Assembly: GCA_035698885.1 (NCBI GenBank)
Contig: DASSBJ010000143.1
Span: forward strand, 1 to 11,746
DNA from: VRUE01 sp035698885
GTDB taxonomy: Bacteria; Actinomycetota; Thermoleophilia; Solirubrobacterales; 70-9
Length of the DNA: 11,746 bases
Direction: 5' to 3'
The notes under the pieces were generated by a model that saw nothing but the letters and a program-made list of their open reading frames with translations, was not told the DNA's origin and did no database searches. Of this stretch, positions 6,277-11,746 are shown piece after piece. Made by a program: the position numbers and the translations under genes. How positions within the stretch are numbered: the first letter of the stretch is position 1; each line of letters begins with the position of its first letter.

Positions 6277-6784
6277 TTCTCCCGCCGACCCGGCGCCGCG
6301 CAAGCGCAAGCGGCGCGGCGGCGCGGCGCCCACCCCGCGCGAGCGGATGCAGAAGGGCTACGCGCGCGCCGAGCAGCGCAACCAGGAGGCGCGCGAGCGC
6401 CTCGAGCCGCTGGCCGAGGGGGAGCGGCCCCTGGTGGTGACGATCGGCGCCGTCGTCGCCGGGCTGATCGCGCTCTCGATCGTCGTCGGCTACGTGACCG
6501 GCGTGAAGGTCGAAGGCGAGAAACCGCACTTCGCCCAAGTCCTCGCCCCGGCCCTTCTGATGGGGCTGATGTCGTGGGGCATGTGGCGCGCCCGCTACTG
6601 GGCGGTGCTCGGCTTCCAGCTGCTGCTCGTCTTCCTCATCTTCAGCGCCGTCTTCGGCCTCGCCGTGCAGGCCTCGACGGTCGCCGAGTTCGCCGCCACG
6701 CTCGGACTGCTCGCCGTCGCCGGCGCCTTCTTCTTCTTCATGGTCAAGGCGATGGCCCGCATCCAGATGCCGAGCCGCGACTGA
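6269..6784 (+). CDS. hypothetical four-helix membrane protein
   Basis: I do not recognise a family. The GTG at 6269 overlaps the thiE stop by 8 bases and has GGAGG at 6255-6259, 9 bases upstream. The 171-residue product begins with a strongly basic, Pro-rich cytoplasmic tail (RKRKRRGG at 11-18, then RERMQKGYARAEQRNQEARERL, split here by function: charged helix about 24-45). Four hydrophobic segments follow at about 54-76, 91-106, 110-133 and 139-159, the last containing FFFF. A short basic C-terminus ends PSRD. The positive-inside rule places both termini in the cytoplasm. Coupling to thiE could mean a link to thiamine, such as a transport accessory, but there is no direct evidence, and it may simply share the promoter. 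Confidence 0.8.
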   Translation: MPDSPADPAPRKRKRRGGAAPTPRERMQKGYARAEQRNQEARERLEPLAEGERPLVVTIGAVVAGLIALSIVVGYVTGVKVEGEKPHFAQVLAPALLMGLMSWGMWRARYWAVLGFQLLLVFLIFSAVFGLAVQASTVAEFAATLGLLAVAGAFFFFMVKAMARIQMPSRD

Positions 6785-6800
6785 GCTTCCGGCGCTTCTA

Positions 6801-6806
6801 TAGGCT
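6801..6806 (+). promoter_or_regulatory. putative -10 element of the lpdA-pdh operon
   Basis: TAGGCT matches the actinobacterial sigma-A pattern TANNNT and ends 8 bases before the TTG start of lpdA. Transcription would therefore begin at or within a base or two of the start codon, making a leaderless mRNA. It lies in the 30-base gap after the membrane-protein stop. No good -35 is visible 16-18 bases upstream. Confidence 0.4.
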
Positions 6807-6814
6807 GAACCGAC

Positions 6815-8182
6815 TTGGCTGAATCCTTCGACACGATCGTCATCGGCGGGGGCCCGGGCGGGTACGTCGCCGCGATCCGCTCGGCCCAGCTGGGCCGCAG
6901 GACGGCGGTGGTCGAGCGCGACAAGCCCGGCGGGCGCTGCCTCAACTACGCCTGCATCCCGGCGAAGACCGTCCTGCGCACGGCGGAGATCTACGACCAG
7001 GCGCGCGACAGCGCCGAGCTGGGCGTCGTCGCCAGGGACGTCGAGCTCGACTGGGACGCCCTCGGCAAGCGCCGCGCCGCCGTCTCCGAGTCGCTCTCGG
7101 GCGGCGTGAAGATGCTCTGGGACAAAAACAAGGTGACCTGGATCGAGGGCGAGGGGACGCTGACCGACGAGGGAAACGTCAAGGTCGGCGACGACGTCCA
7201 CGAGGCCGGCGCGGTGATCCTCGCCACCGGATCCACGCCGCTGCCGATCCCGGGCGTCGAGTTCGGCGAGCGGGTGCTCGACACCTGGGGCGCCTGGTCG
7301 CTGCCCGAGCGGCCGGCGAAGATCGCCGTGGTCGGCGCCGGCGCGTCGGGCTGCGAGATCGCCTCCGCCTACGGCCGCTTCGGCACCGAGGTGCTGCTGA
7401 TCGAGATGCTCGACCAGATCCTGCCGGCCGAGGACAAGGACATGGCGCGGGTGGTCGAGCGGGCGTTCAAGAAGCAGAACATCGCGATCTCCACCGGCGC
7501 GCCGGTCGAGAACGTCGAGGCGAGCGGCGACTCGGTCAAACTCTCCTACGGCGATACGACGACCGAGGTCGACTACCTCTGCGTCGCCGGTGGCCGCGCC
7601 GCCGACGTCGAGGGGCTCGGGCTCGAGGCGGCCGGAGTCGAGCTGGAGGAGCGCGGCAAGGTGAAGGTCGACGAGTACGGCCGCACCGGCAACCCAAAGG
7701 TCTACGCGATCGGCGACCTGGTCAACGCCAAGGCGCTCGCCCACAAGGCCTCCGAGGAGGGCGTCGTCGCGGCCGAGCACGCGGCCGGAGCGGAGACCCA
7801 CCCGGTCGACCAGAACCTCGTCGCCGGCGCCACCTTCTGCCACCCGCAGGTCGCCAGCGTCGGCCTCACCGAGGCGGCGGCGCAGCAGGCCGGTCACGAC
7901 GTCAAGATCGGCAAGCTGAAACTGGGCGGGGTCGGCGGCGCCACCGTCTACGACGACAAGGAAGGCATGGTCAAGCTCGTCGTCGACTCCAAGTACGGCG
8001 AGATCCTCGGCGCCCACATCGTCGGCAACCGGGCCTGCGACATGATCGCCGAGCTGGTGGCGACGATGGCGCTGGAGGGCGGCTACCAGGAGCTGGCGCG
8101 GATCGTCCACCCTCACCCGACGATCTCCGAGGCGATCTTCGAAGCGGCACGGGCCGTCGATGGCTGGGCCACCCACGCCTAG
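6815..8182 (+). CDS. lpdA: dihydrolipoamide dehydrogenase (E3)
   Basis: E3 reoxidises the dihydrolipoyl arm of E2 and passes electrons through FAD to NAD+. The 455-residue protein has the FAD motif VIGGGPGGYVAA (9-20), the redox disulfide Cys42/Cys47 in GRCLNYACIPAK, the NAD-binding motif VVGAGASGCEIA (172-183), the second FAD motif YAIGD (297-301) and the catalytic pair His434-Glu439 in HPHPTISE, which contacts the partner subunit. The TTG at 6815 is forced: an in-frame TGA lies at 6806-6808 and residues just after the start already belong to the FAD strand. It is the first gene of the operon, ahead of E1 and E2, an unusual order since E3 is often last. The next gene overlaps its end by 23 bases. 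Confidence 0.95.
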   Translation: MAESFDTIVIGGGPGGYVAAIRSAQLGRRTAVVERDKPGGRCLNYACIPAKTVLRTAEIYDQARDSAELGVVARDVELDWDALGKRRAAVSESLSGGVKMLWDKNKVTWIEGEGTLTDEGNVKVGDDVHEAGAVILATGSTPLPIPGVEFGERVLDTWGAWSLPERPAKIAVVGAGASGCEIASAYGRFGTEVLLIEMLDQILPAEDKDMARVVERAFKKQNIAISTGAPVENVEASGDSVKLSYGDTTTEVDYLCVAGGRAADVEGLGLEAAGVELEERGKVKVDEYGRTGNPKVYAIGDLVNAKALAHKASEEGVVAAEHAAGAETHPVDQNLVAGATFCHPQVASVGLTEAAAQQAGHDVKIGKLKLGGVGGATVYDDKEGMVKLVVDSKYGEILGAHIVGNRACDMIAELVATMALEGGYQELARIVHPHPTISEAIFEAARAVDGWATHA

Positions 8183-8768
8183 GGCGACCTTCTACTTCGA
8201 CCTCGGGTCGCCCTACGCCTACCTGACCGCGGAGCGGCTCAGCGGGCTGTTCACCGACGCCGAGCTGGAGCAGCCGGAGTGGCAGCCGATCCTGCTCGGC
8301 GGGCTGTTCCAGCGCTTCGGCCGCGGCTCGTGGGGCAACGGGCCGGAGCGCGAGGAGGGAATGGCCGAGGTCGAGCGGCGCGCCCGCGAGTACGGGCTGG
8401 CGCCGCTCGCCTGGCCCGAGCCGTGGCCGGGCGACATGCTCTTCGCGATGCGGGTGGCGACCTTCGCCAAGCAGACCGGCCGCAGCGTCTCCTTCGCCCT
8501 CGCCGCCTTCCGCCAGCAGTTCGCCGCCGGACGCGACCTGAGCGAGCACGACAACGTGCTGATCGCCGCCGCGGCCTGCGAGCTGCACCCCAACGCGGTC
8601 GGCAAGGCGGCGGGGACCAAGGCGGTCAAGGACGCGCTGCGCTCGGCGACCGACGAGGCGGCCGCGCGCGGCGTGCTCGGCGTCCCCTCGATCGTCGTCG
8701 GCGAGCAGGTCTTCTGGGGCGACGACCGGCTCGACGAGGCCGTCGAGGCCGCCAGATCAGCAAGCTAA
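8160..8768 (+). CDS. DsbA-family / 2-hydroxychromene-2-carboxylate isomerase-like protein
   Basis: The 202-residue product has the thioredoxin-fold DsbA family layout. The N-terminal strand FYFDLGSPYAYL (11-22) carries the Ser-Pro-Tyr that HCCA isomerases use at the thiol-cofactor site instead of a CxxC pair. A helical insert follows, and the C-terminal GVLGVPSIVVGEQVFWGDDRL (171-191, read in two parts around cis-Pro176) is typical of that subfamily. The only Cys is residue 140, so it is not a disulfide oxidoreductase. HCCA isomerases normally use glutathione, which most actinobacteria lack, so the true substrate and cofactor are unclear. It overlaps lpdA by 23 bases and ends 10 bases before the pdhA ATG, which argues for coupled expression with the dehydrogenase complex. 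Confidence 0.85.
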   Translation: MAGPPTPRATFYFDLGSPYAYLTAERLSGLFTDAELEQPEWQPILLGGLFQRFGRGSWGNGPEREEGMAEVERRAREYGLAPLAWPEPWPGDMLFAMRVATFAKQTGRSVSFALAAFRQQFAAGRDLSEHDNVLIAAAACELHPNAVGKAAGTKAVKDALRSATDEAAARGVLGVPSIVVGEQVFWGDDRLDEAVEAARSAS

Positions 8769-8778
8769 GGTGAGGTCG

Positions 8779-10002
8779 ATGCCCGACCTCCCCGACGCCG
8801 GCACCTGTTATGAGCTGCTCGCGCGGATGACCCTGATCCGTCGCTTCGAGGAGGAGGCCGGGCGGCAGTACCAGCGGGCGAAGGCGGGCGGCTTCCTGCA
8901 CCTGGCGATCGGCGAGGAGGCGACGATCGTCGGCACCACCTCGGTGATGCGCGACGAGGACTACCTGATCGGCACCTACCGCACGCACGGCCACGCGATC
9001 GCCCGCGGCACCGACCCCGAGCGGGTGATGTCGGAGCTGTTCGGCCGGGTCGGCGGTACGAGCGGCGGGCGCGGTGGCTCGATGCACATCTTCGATCGCG
9101 AGAAGCGCTTCATGGGCGGCTACGGGATCGTCGGCGGCAACCTGCCGATCGCGGCGGGGCTGGCGCTCTCCTCCGAGTACAAGGGCGAGGACGCGGTGAC
9201 CGTCTGCATGTTCGGCGACGGCGCCTCCAACACCGGCAACTTCGGCGAGACGATGAACCTGGCGGCGCTCTGGCGGCTGCCGGTCTTCTTCCTGGTCGAG
9301 AACAACCTCTACGGGATGGGGACCTCGGTCGAGCGCCACTCGGCGCAGACCGACCTGTCGAAGAAGGCTGAGGGCTACGGGATCCCGGGCGAGCGGATCG
9401 ACGGGATGGACGTGGTCGCCGTGCGCGAGGCGGTCGCCGAGGGGATCCGCGAGGCGCGCGAGGAGCGGCGGCCGACCCTGCTCGAGGCGTTCACCTACCG
9501 CTACCGTGGCCACTCCGCAGCCGACCCCGAGGTCTACCGCGAGCGCGAGGAGGTCGAGGAGTGGCGGCGCAAAGACCCGATCGAGGCCTTCGCGCGGCGC
9601 TGCGTCGAGGCCGGGGTGCTGGGCGAGCGCGAGGTGGAGGAGGTGCGCGAGAAGGCCGAGCAGCGGGTGACGGCGGCGGTCGCGGCGGCGGACGAGTCGC
9701 CGGAACCGGCGCTCGACAGCCTCTACGAAAACCTCTACGTGGTCGAGGAGGCGGGCGGCTGGTACGCGGTCGACGAGCGCAGCCCCGAGCCGCACCGCGG
9801 CGAGCGCGAGGAGGAGGAGATGCCCGAGGCGGCGCGCGAGCTGGCCGAGGCGGGCGCGGCATACGGCGGCCAGCCGGACGGGCCGCGCCCCGAGGGCCGG
9901 CCGAACCCGGCGCGGCAGGGCGACGCCCAGGAGGGCGTCGAGCCGGAGGTCTCGGGCGAGGTCGAGGAACCCGACGTCGCCGAGGAGGTCGAGGAGCGGT
10001 GA
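8779..10002 (+). CDS. pdhA: 2-oxoacid (pyruvate) dehydrogenase E1 alpha subunit
   Basis: E1 alpha pairs with E1 beta to decarboxylate a 2-oxoacid on thiamine diphosphate and acetylate the E2 lipoyl group. The TPP motif runs from GDG (146-148) to NN (175-176). RTHGH (68-72) holds an active-site His, GGRGGSMHIF (96-105) and RYRGHSAADP (241-250) are typical E1 alpha loops. Pyruvate is the likely substrate from overall resemblance, with acetoin dehydrogenase AcoA an alternative. The ATG at 8779 has AGGTGA five bases upstream. A GTG at 8770 would add three residues. The catalytic domain ends near 322, followed by about 80 Glu/Pro/Gly-rich residues (325-407) that look disordered and acidic. The stop overlaps the pdhB GTG as GTGA. 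Confidence 0.92.
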   Translation: MPDLPDAGTCYELLARMTLIRRFEEEAGRQYQRAKAGGFLHLAIGEEATIVGTTSVMRDEDYLIGTYRTHGHAIARGTDPERVMSELFGRVGGTSGGRGGSMHIFDREKRFMGGYGIVGGNLPIAAGLALSSEYKGEDAVTVCMFGDGASNTGNFGETMNLAALWRLPVFFLVENNLYGMGTSVERHSAQTDLSKKAEGYGIPGERIDGMDVVAVREAVAEGIREAREERRPTLLEAFTYRYRGHSAADPEVYREREEVEEWRRKDPIEAFARRCVEAGVLGEREVEEVREKAEQRVTAAVAAADESPEPALDSLYENLYVVEEAGGWYAVDERSPEPHRGEREEEEMPEAARELAEAGAAYGGQPDGPRPEGRPNPARQGDAQEGVEPEVSGEVEEPDVAEEVEER

Positions 10003-10991
10003 CGACGCTGCGGATGCGCGAGGCGCTGCGCGACGCGATGGCCGAGGAGATGCGGCGCGACGAGGCGGTCTTCGTGATGGGCGAGGACGTCGGCGTCTTC
10101 CAGGGCGCCTTCAAGGTGACCGAGGGGCTGCTCGAGGAGTTCGGCGAGCGGCGGGTGCGCGACACGCCGATCTCCGAGAACACGATCGTCGGCGCCGGCG
10201 TCGGCGCGGCGATCGGCGGCCTGCGGCCGGTGGTCGAGCTGATGACGGTCAACTTCGCCCTGCTGGCGCTCGACCAGATCGTCAACCACGCCGCGGCGAT
10301 CCCCTACATGTTCAACGGCCAGGCGCGGGTGCCGCTGGTCGTACGGATGCCGGGCGGCGGCGGGCACCAGCTCGGCCCCACCCACTCGCACAGCCTCGAG
10401 GCGCTCTTCCTGCAGGTGCCGGGCCTGCTCGTCGCCTGCCCCTCGACCCCGGCCGACGGCAAGGCGCTGCTGAAGGCGGCGATCCGCGACGACAACCCGG
10501 TGATCTTCATCGAGCACGAGAGCCTCTACGGGACGCGCGGCGAGGTGGCCGACGACGGCGAGGCGGAGCCGCTGAGCTTCGGCGAAGCGGCGGTGCGGCG
10601 CGAGGGCGGCGACGTGACGATCGTCGGCCTGCTGAAGATGGCGCACGTCGCCGAGGACGCGGCGCGGGCGCTCGCGCACGAACACGGGGTCGAGGCCGAG
10701 GTGATCGACCCGCGCACCCTGCGCCCGCTCGACCTCGACACGATCCTCGCCTCGGTGCGCAAGACCAACCGCGCGGTGATCGTCGAGGAGGGCTGGCCGC
10801 ACGGCGGCGTCGGCGCCAACCTGGCGACGCTGATCACCGAGCAGGCCTTCGACCACCTCGACGCGCCGGTCCAGCGGGTGACCGGCGCCGACGTGCACAT
10901 GCCCTACGCGAAACGGCTCGAGCAGGCGGCGATTCCGCATGAGGAGCACGTGGTGCGGGCGGCACTCGCGGCGCTGGAGGGAAGCATCTGA
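9999..10991 (+). CDS. pdhB: 2-oxoacid (pyruvate) dehydrogenase E1 beta subunit
   Basis: The 330-residue E1 beta completes the TPP active site. Visible features are MGEDVGVFQGAFKVTEGL (27-44), the TPP-activating Glu60 in TPISEN, GAGVGAAIGG (65-74), the loop GGGGHQLGPTHSHS (119-132) with active-site histidines, PSTPADGKALL (148-158) and the C-terminal transketolase domain with DPRTLRPLD (237-245) and VEEGWPHGG (262-270). The GTG at 9999 is chosen because it overlaps the pdhA stop by 4 bases and has GAGGAGGT about 9 bases upstream, and MTTLRMREALRDAM is the expected N-terminus. Its TGA shares one base with the pdhC ATG (TGATG), a typical coupled arrangement. Confidence 0.96.
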   Translation: MTTLRMREALRDAMAEEMRRDEAVFVMGEDVGVFQGAFKVTEGLLEEFGERRVRDTPISENTIVGAGVGAAIGGLRPVVELMTVNFALLALDQIVNHAAAIPYMFNGQARVPLVVRMPGGGGHQLGPTHSHSLEALFLQVPGLLVACPSTPADGKALLKAAIRDDNPVIFIEHESLYGTRGEVADDGEAEPLSFGEAAVRREGGDVTIVGLLKMAHVAEDAARALAHEHGVEAEVIDPRTLRPLDLDTILASVRKTNRAVIVEEGWPHGGVGANLATLITEQAFDHLDAPVQRVTGADVHMPYAKRLEQAAIPHEEHVVRAALAALEGSI

Positions 10992-11746
10992 TGGCCGACG
11001 TGGTGATGCCGCGGCTGTCCGACTCGATGGAGGAGGGCACCGTTCTTCAGTGGCTGAAAGCTGTCGGGGATGAGATCGCCATTGGCGACGAGCTGGCGGA
11101 AATCGAGACCGACAAGGCCAATATGGCCTACGAAGCCGACGTGGCCGGGACGCTGAGCGAGATTCTGGTTCAGGAGGGCGAGACGGTTGCGATCGGGACT
11201 CCGATTGCAAGGGTCGGGGACTCTCAGCCCGCGGGTCCTGTCGGGGCAGGGGCGGGGACCAACGTCTCAACCGCGGGTCCTGTCGTGGGGGAGGGGGGGG
11301 CACTGCGGGCGGGCCACGGTCCGTCCTCGACCCCCCCCACCCCCACGCCACCCGCGGGTGGAACGTCTGAACCGTCAGCTCAAGTTCACGGCGATGGGCA
11401 CCGGGTCAAAGCCTCCCCCTTGGCTCGCAGGATTGCCAAGGAACGGGAGCTCGATCTGCGCGAGCTTCATGGCTCCGGGCCGGGTGGCCGGATCGTCAAG
11501 GCGGATGTGGAAAAGGCTTCTCCCGCGGGTGACGCGGTAGGGGGAACCGCCCCTGAGGACGCTTTAGCGACCGCAGGGGGCGGTGGGTCCCCTGCCGCGG
11601 CAGGGCCCGCGGCGGCGACGGCTGGTCCCGTACCCGGAGCTGCCGAAACCGCCAAGGGCCAGGTCACGACGCAAGAGCTTTCGAAGACCCAGCAGGTGAT
11701 CGCCAGGCGGATGGCGGAGTCGAAGGCTACGGCGCCGCATTTCTAC
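10991..11746 (+). CDS. pdhC: dihydrolipoamide acyltransferase (E2), 3'-truncated by window edge
   Basis: E2 is the core of the complex and carries the acyl group on lipoyl-lysine. The frame is open for 252 codons to the window end. Residues 1-77 are a lipoyl domain with the lipoylated Lys42 in ETDKANM. A Gly/Pro/Ala linker (78-138) follows, then the peripheral subunit-binding domain (about 139-176: VKASPLARRIAKERELDL ... GGRIVKADV), a second linker (177-224), and the start of the catalytic domain, ELSKTQQVIARRMAESKA (229-246). The catalytic HxxxD lies beyond the window. Codon use drops abruptly in GC bias from about residue 18 (11042). The first linker holds a G-rich hairpin and a direct repeat. 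The complete protein would probably be about 430-450 residues. Confidence 0.93.
   Translation, partial: MADVVMPRLSDSMEEGTVLQWLKAVGDEIAIGDELAEIETDKANMAYEADVAGTLSEILVQEGETVAIGTPIARVGDSQPAGPVGAGAGTNVSTAGPVVGEGGALRAGHGPSSTPPTPTPPAGGTSEPSAQVHGDGHRVKASPLARRIAKERELDLRELHGSGPGGRIVKADVEKASPAGDAVGGTAPEDALATAGGGGSPAAAGPAAATAGPVPGAAETAKGQVTTQELSKTQQVIARRMAESKATAPHFY
11229..11285 (+). repeat. 15-bp direct repeat in the pdhC linker
   Basis: CCGCGGGTCCTGTCG occurs at 11229-11243 and 11271-11285, 42 bases apart, so both copies are in the same reading frame and encode Ala-Gly-Pro-Val with a Pro or Thr before it. The shorter core CCGCGGGT recurs at about 11350 (CCCGCGGGTGG) and 11523 (CCCGCGGGTGA). This looks like local duplication building the flexible linker. 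Confidence 0.7.
11285..11346 (+). repeat. 16-bp near-perfect inverted repeat and G-quadruplex motif in pdhC
   Basis: GTGGGGGAGGGGGGGG (11285-11300) and CCCCCCCCACCCCCAC (11331-11346) are reverse complements except for one A-A mismatch, with a 30-base loop. The mRNA could form a very stable hairpin inside the coding sequence of the linker between the lipoyl and subunit-binding domains. The stretch 11287-11313 also fits the G3+N1-7 quadruplex pattern, with runs G5, G8, G3 and G3. The reading frame stays open through it. Confidence 0.75.
11590..11605. repeat. 16-bp perfect palindrome in pdhC second linker
   Basis: CCCTGCCGCGGCAGGG equals its own reverse complement and encodes part of the Pro/Ala/Gly linker after the subunit-binding domain. 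It may be a by-product of GC-rich Ala/Gly/Pro codons rather than a functional site. Confidence 0.6.

Noticed and set aside
6008..8176. 722-codon minus-strand open frame across thiE, the membrane protein and lpdA
   Set aside because: It lies opposite three well-supported genes and has low-complexity composition with an Arg/Pro-rich tail. It is a GC-driven shadow.
9735..11351. 538-codon minus-strand open frame opposite pdhA, pdhB and pdhC
   Set aside because: The plus-strand genes carry clear catalytic motifs, and the minus translation has none.
1..11746. CRISPR array, transposon or toxin-antitoxin module
   Set aside because: No regularly spaced repeats, no transposase or terminal repeats flanking genes, and no recognisable toxin or antitoxin were seen. 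The short repeats found are confined to the pdhC linker.

Overview
The window looks like chromosomal housekeeping DNA from a high-GC actinobacterium. GC is very high, third codon positions are almost all G or C, GTG and TTG starts occur, the tRNA gene lacks an encoded CCA, and ThiS is fused to ThiG. I suspect a Thermoleophilia/Solirubrobacterales-type lineage, but that is inference from gene style, not a computed placement. No transposase, phage gene or CRISPR array is visible. Genes are tightly packed: the longest gaps are about 75 bases (269-341 and 2581-2656), so no stretch of 300 bases lacks a gene.

Layout. (1) 1-268, +: a small uncharacterised ORF, possibly cut by the left edge. (2) 342-2580, +: purN and purH, overlapping by 8 bases, for two formyl-transfer steps and the final cyclisation of IMP synthesis. 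(3) 2577-5571, -: in transcription order thiO, a thiS-thiG fusion, tRNA-Lys(UUU), a LOG-family (TIGR00730) gene whose conserved N-terminus has no ordinary start codon, and a possible 27-residue ORF overlapping the LOG stop. The LOG gene is convergent with purH. (4) 5563-6784, +: thiE, head to head with thiO, then a four-helix membrane protein overlapping the thiE end. (5) 6815-11746, +: an E3-first 2-oxoacid dehydrogenase operon, lpdA - DsbA/HCCA-isomerase-like gene - pdhA (E1 alpha) - pdhB (E1 beta) - pdhC (E2), the last truncated by the right edge.

How the genes fit together. thiO supplies dehydroglycine, ThiSG builds the thiazole and ThiE joins thiazole and pyrimidine to thiamine phosphate. 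Thiamine diphosphate is the cofactor of the E1 encoded just downstream, so cofactor synthesis and a major consumer are neighbours. No TPP riboswitch fits in the 18-base gap between the conservative thiO and thiE starts. Genes within each block overlap or lie a few bases apart, which suggests translational coupling.

I see no obvious new defence or mobile system. The points most worth a second look are the thioredoxin-fold gene inside the E3-E1-E2 operon, the ThiS-ThiG fusion with an internal GG, the start-less LOG gene beside a tRNA, a GTGA-coupled micro-ORF, the overlapping thiO/thiE starts, and a G-rich hairpin and quadruplex motif in the pdhC linker.
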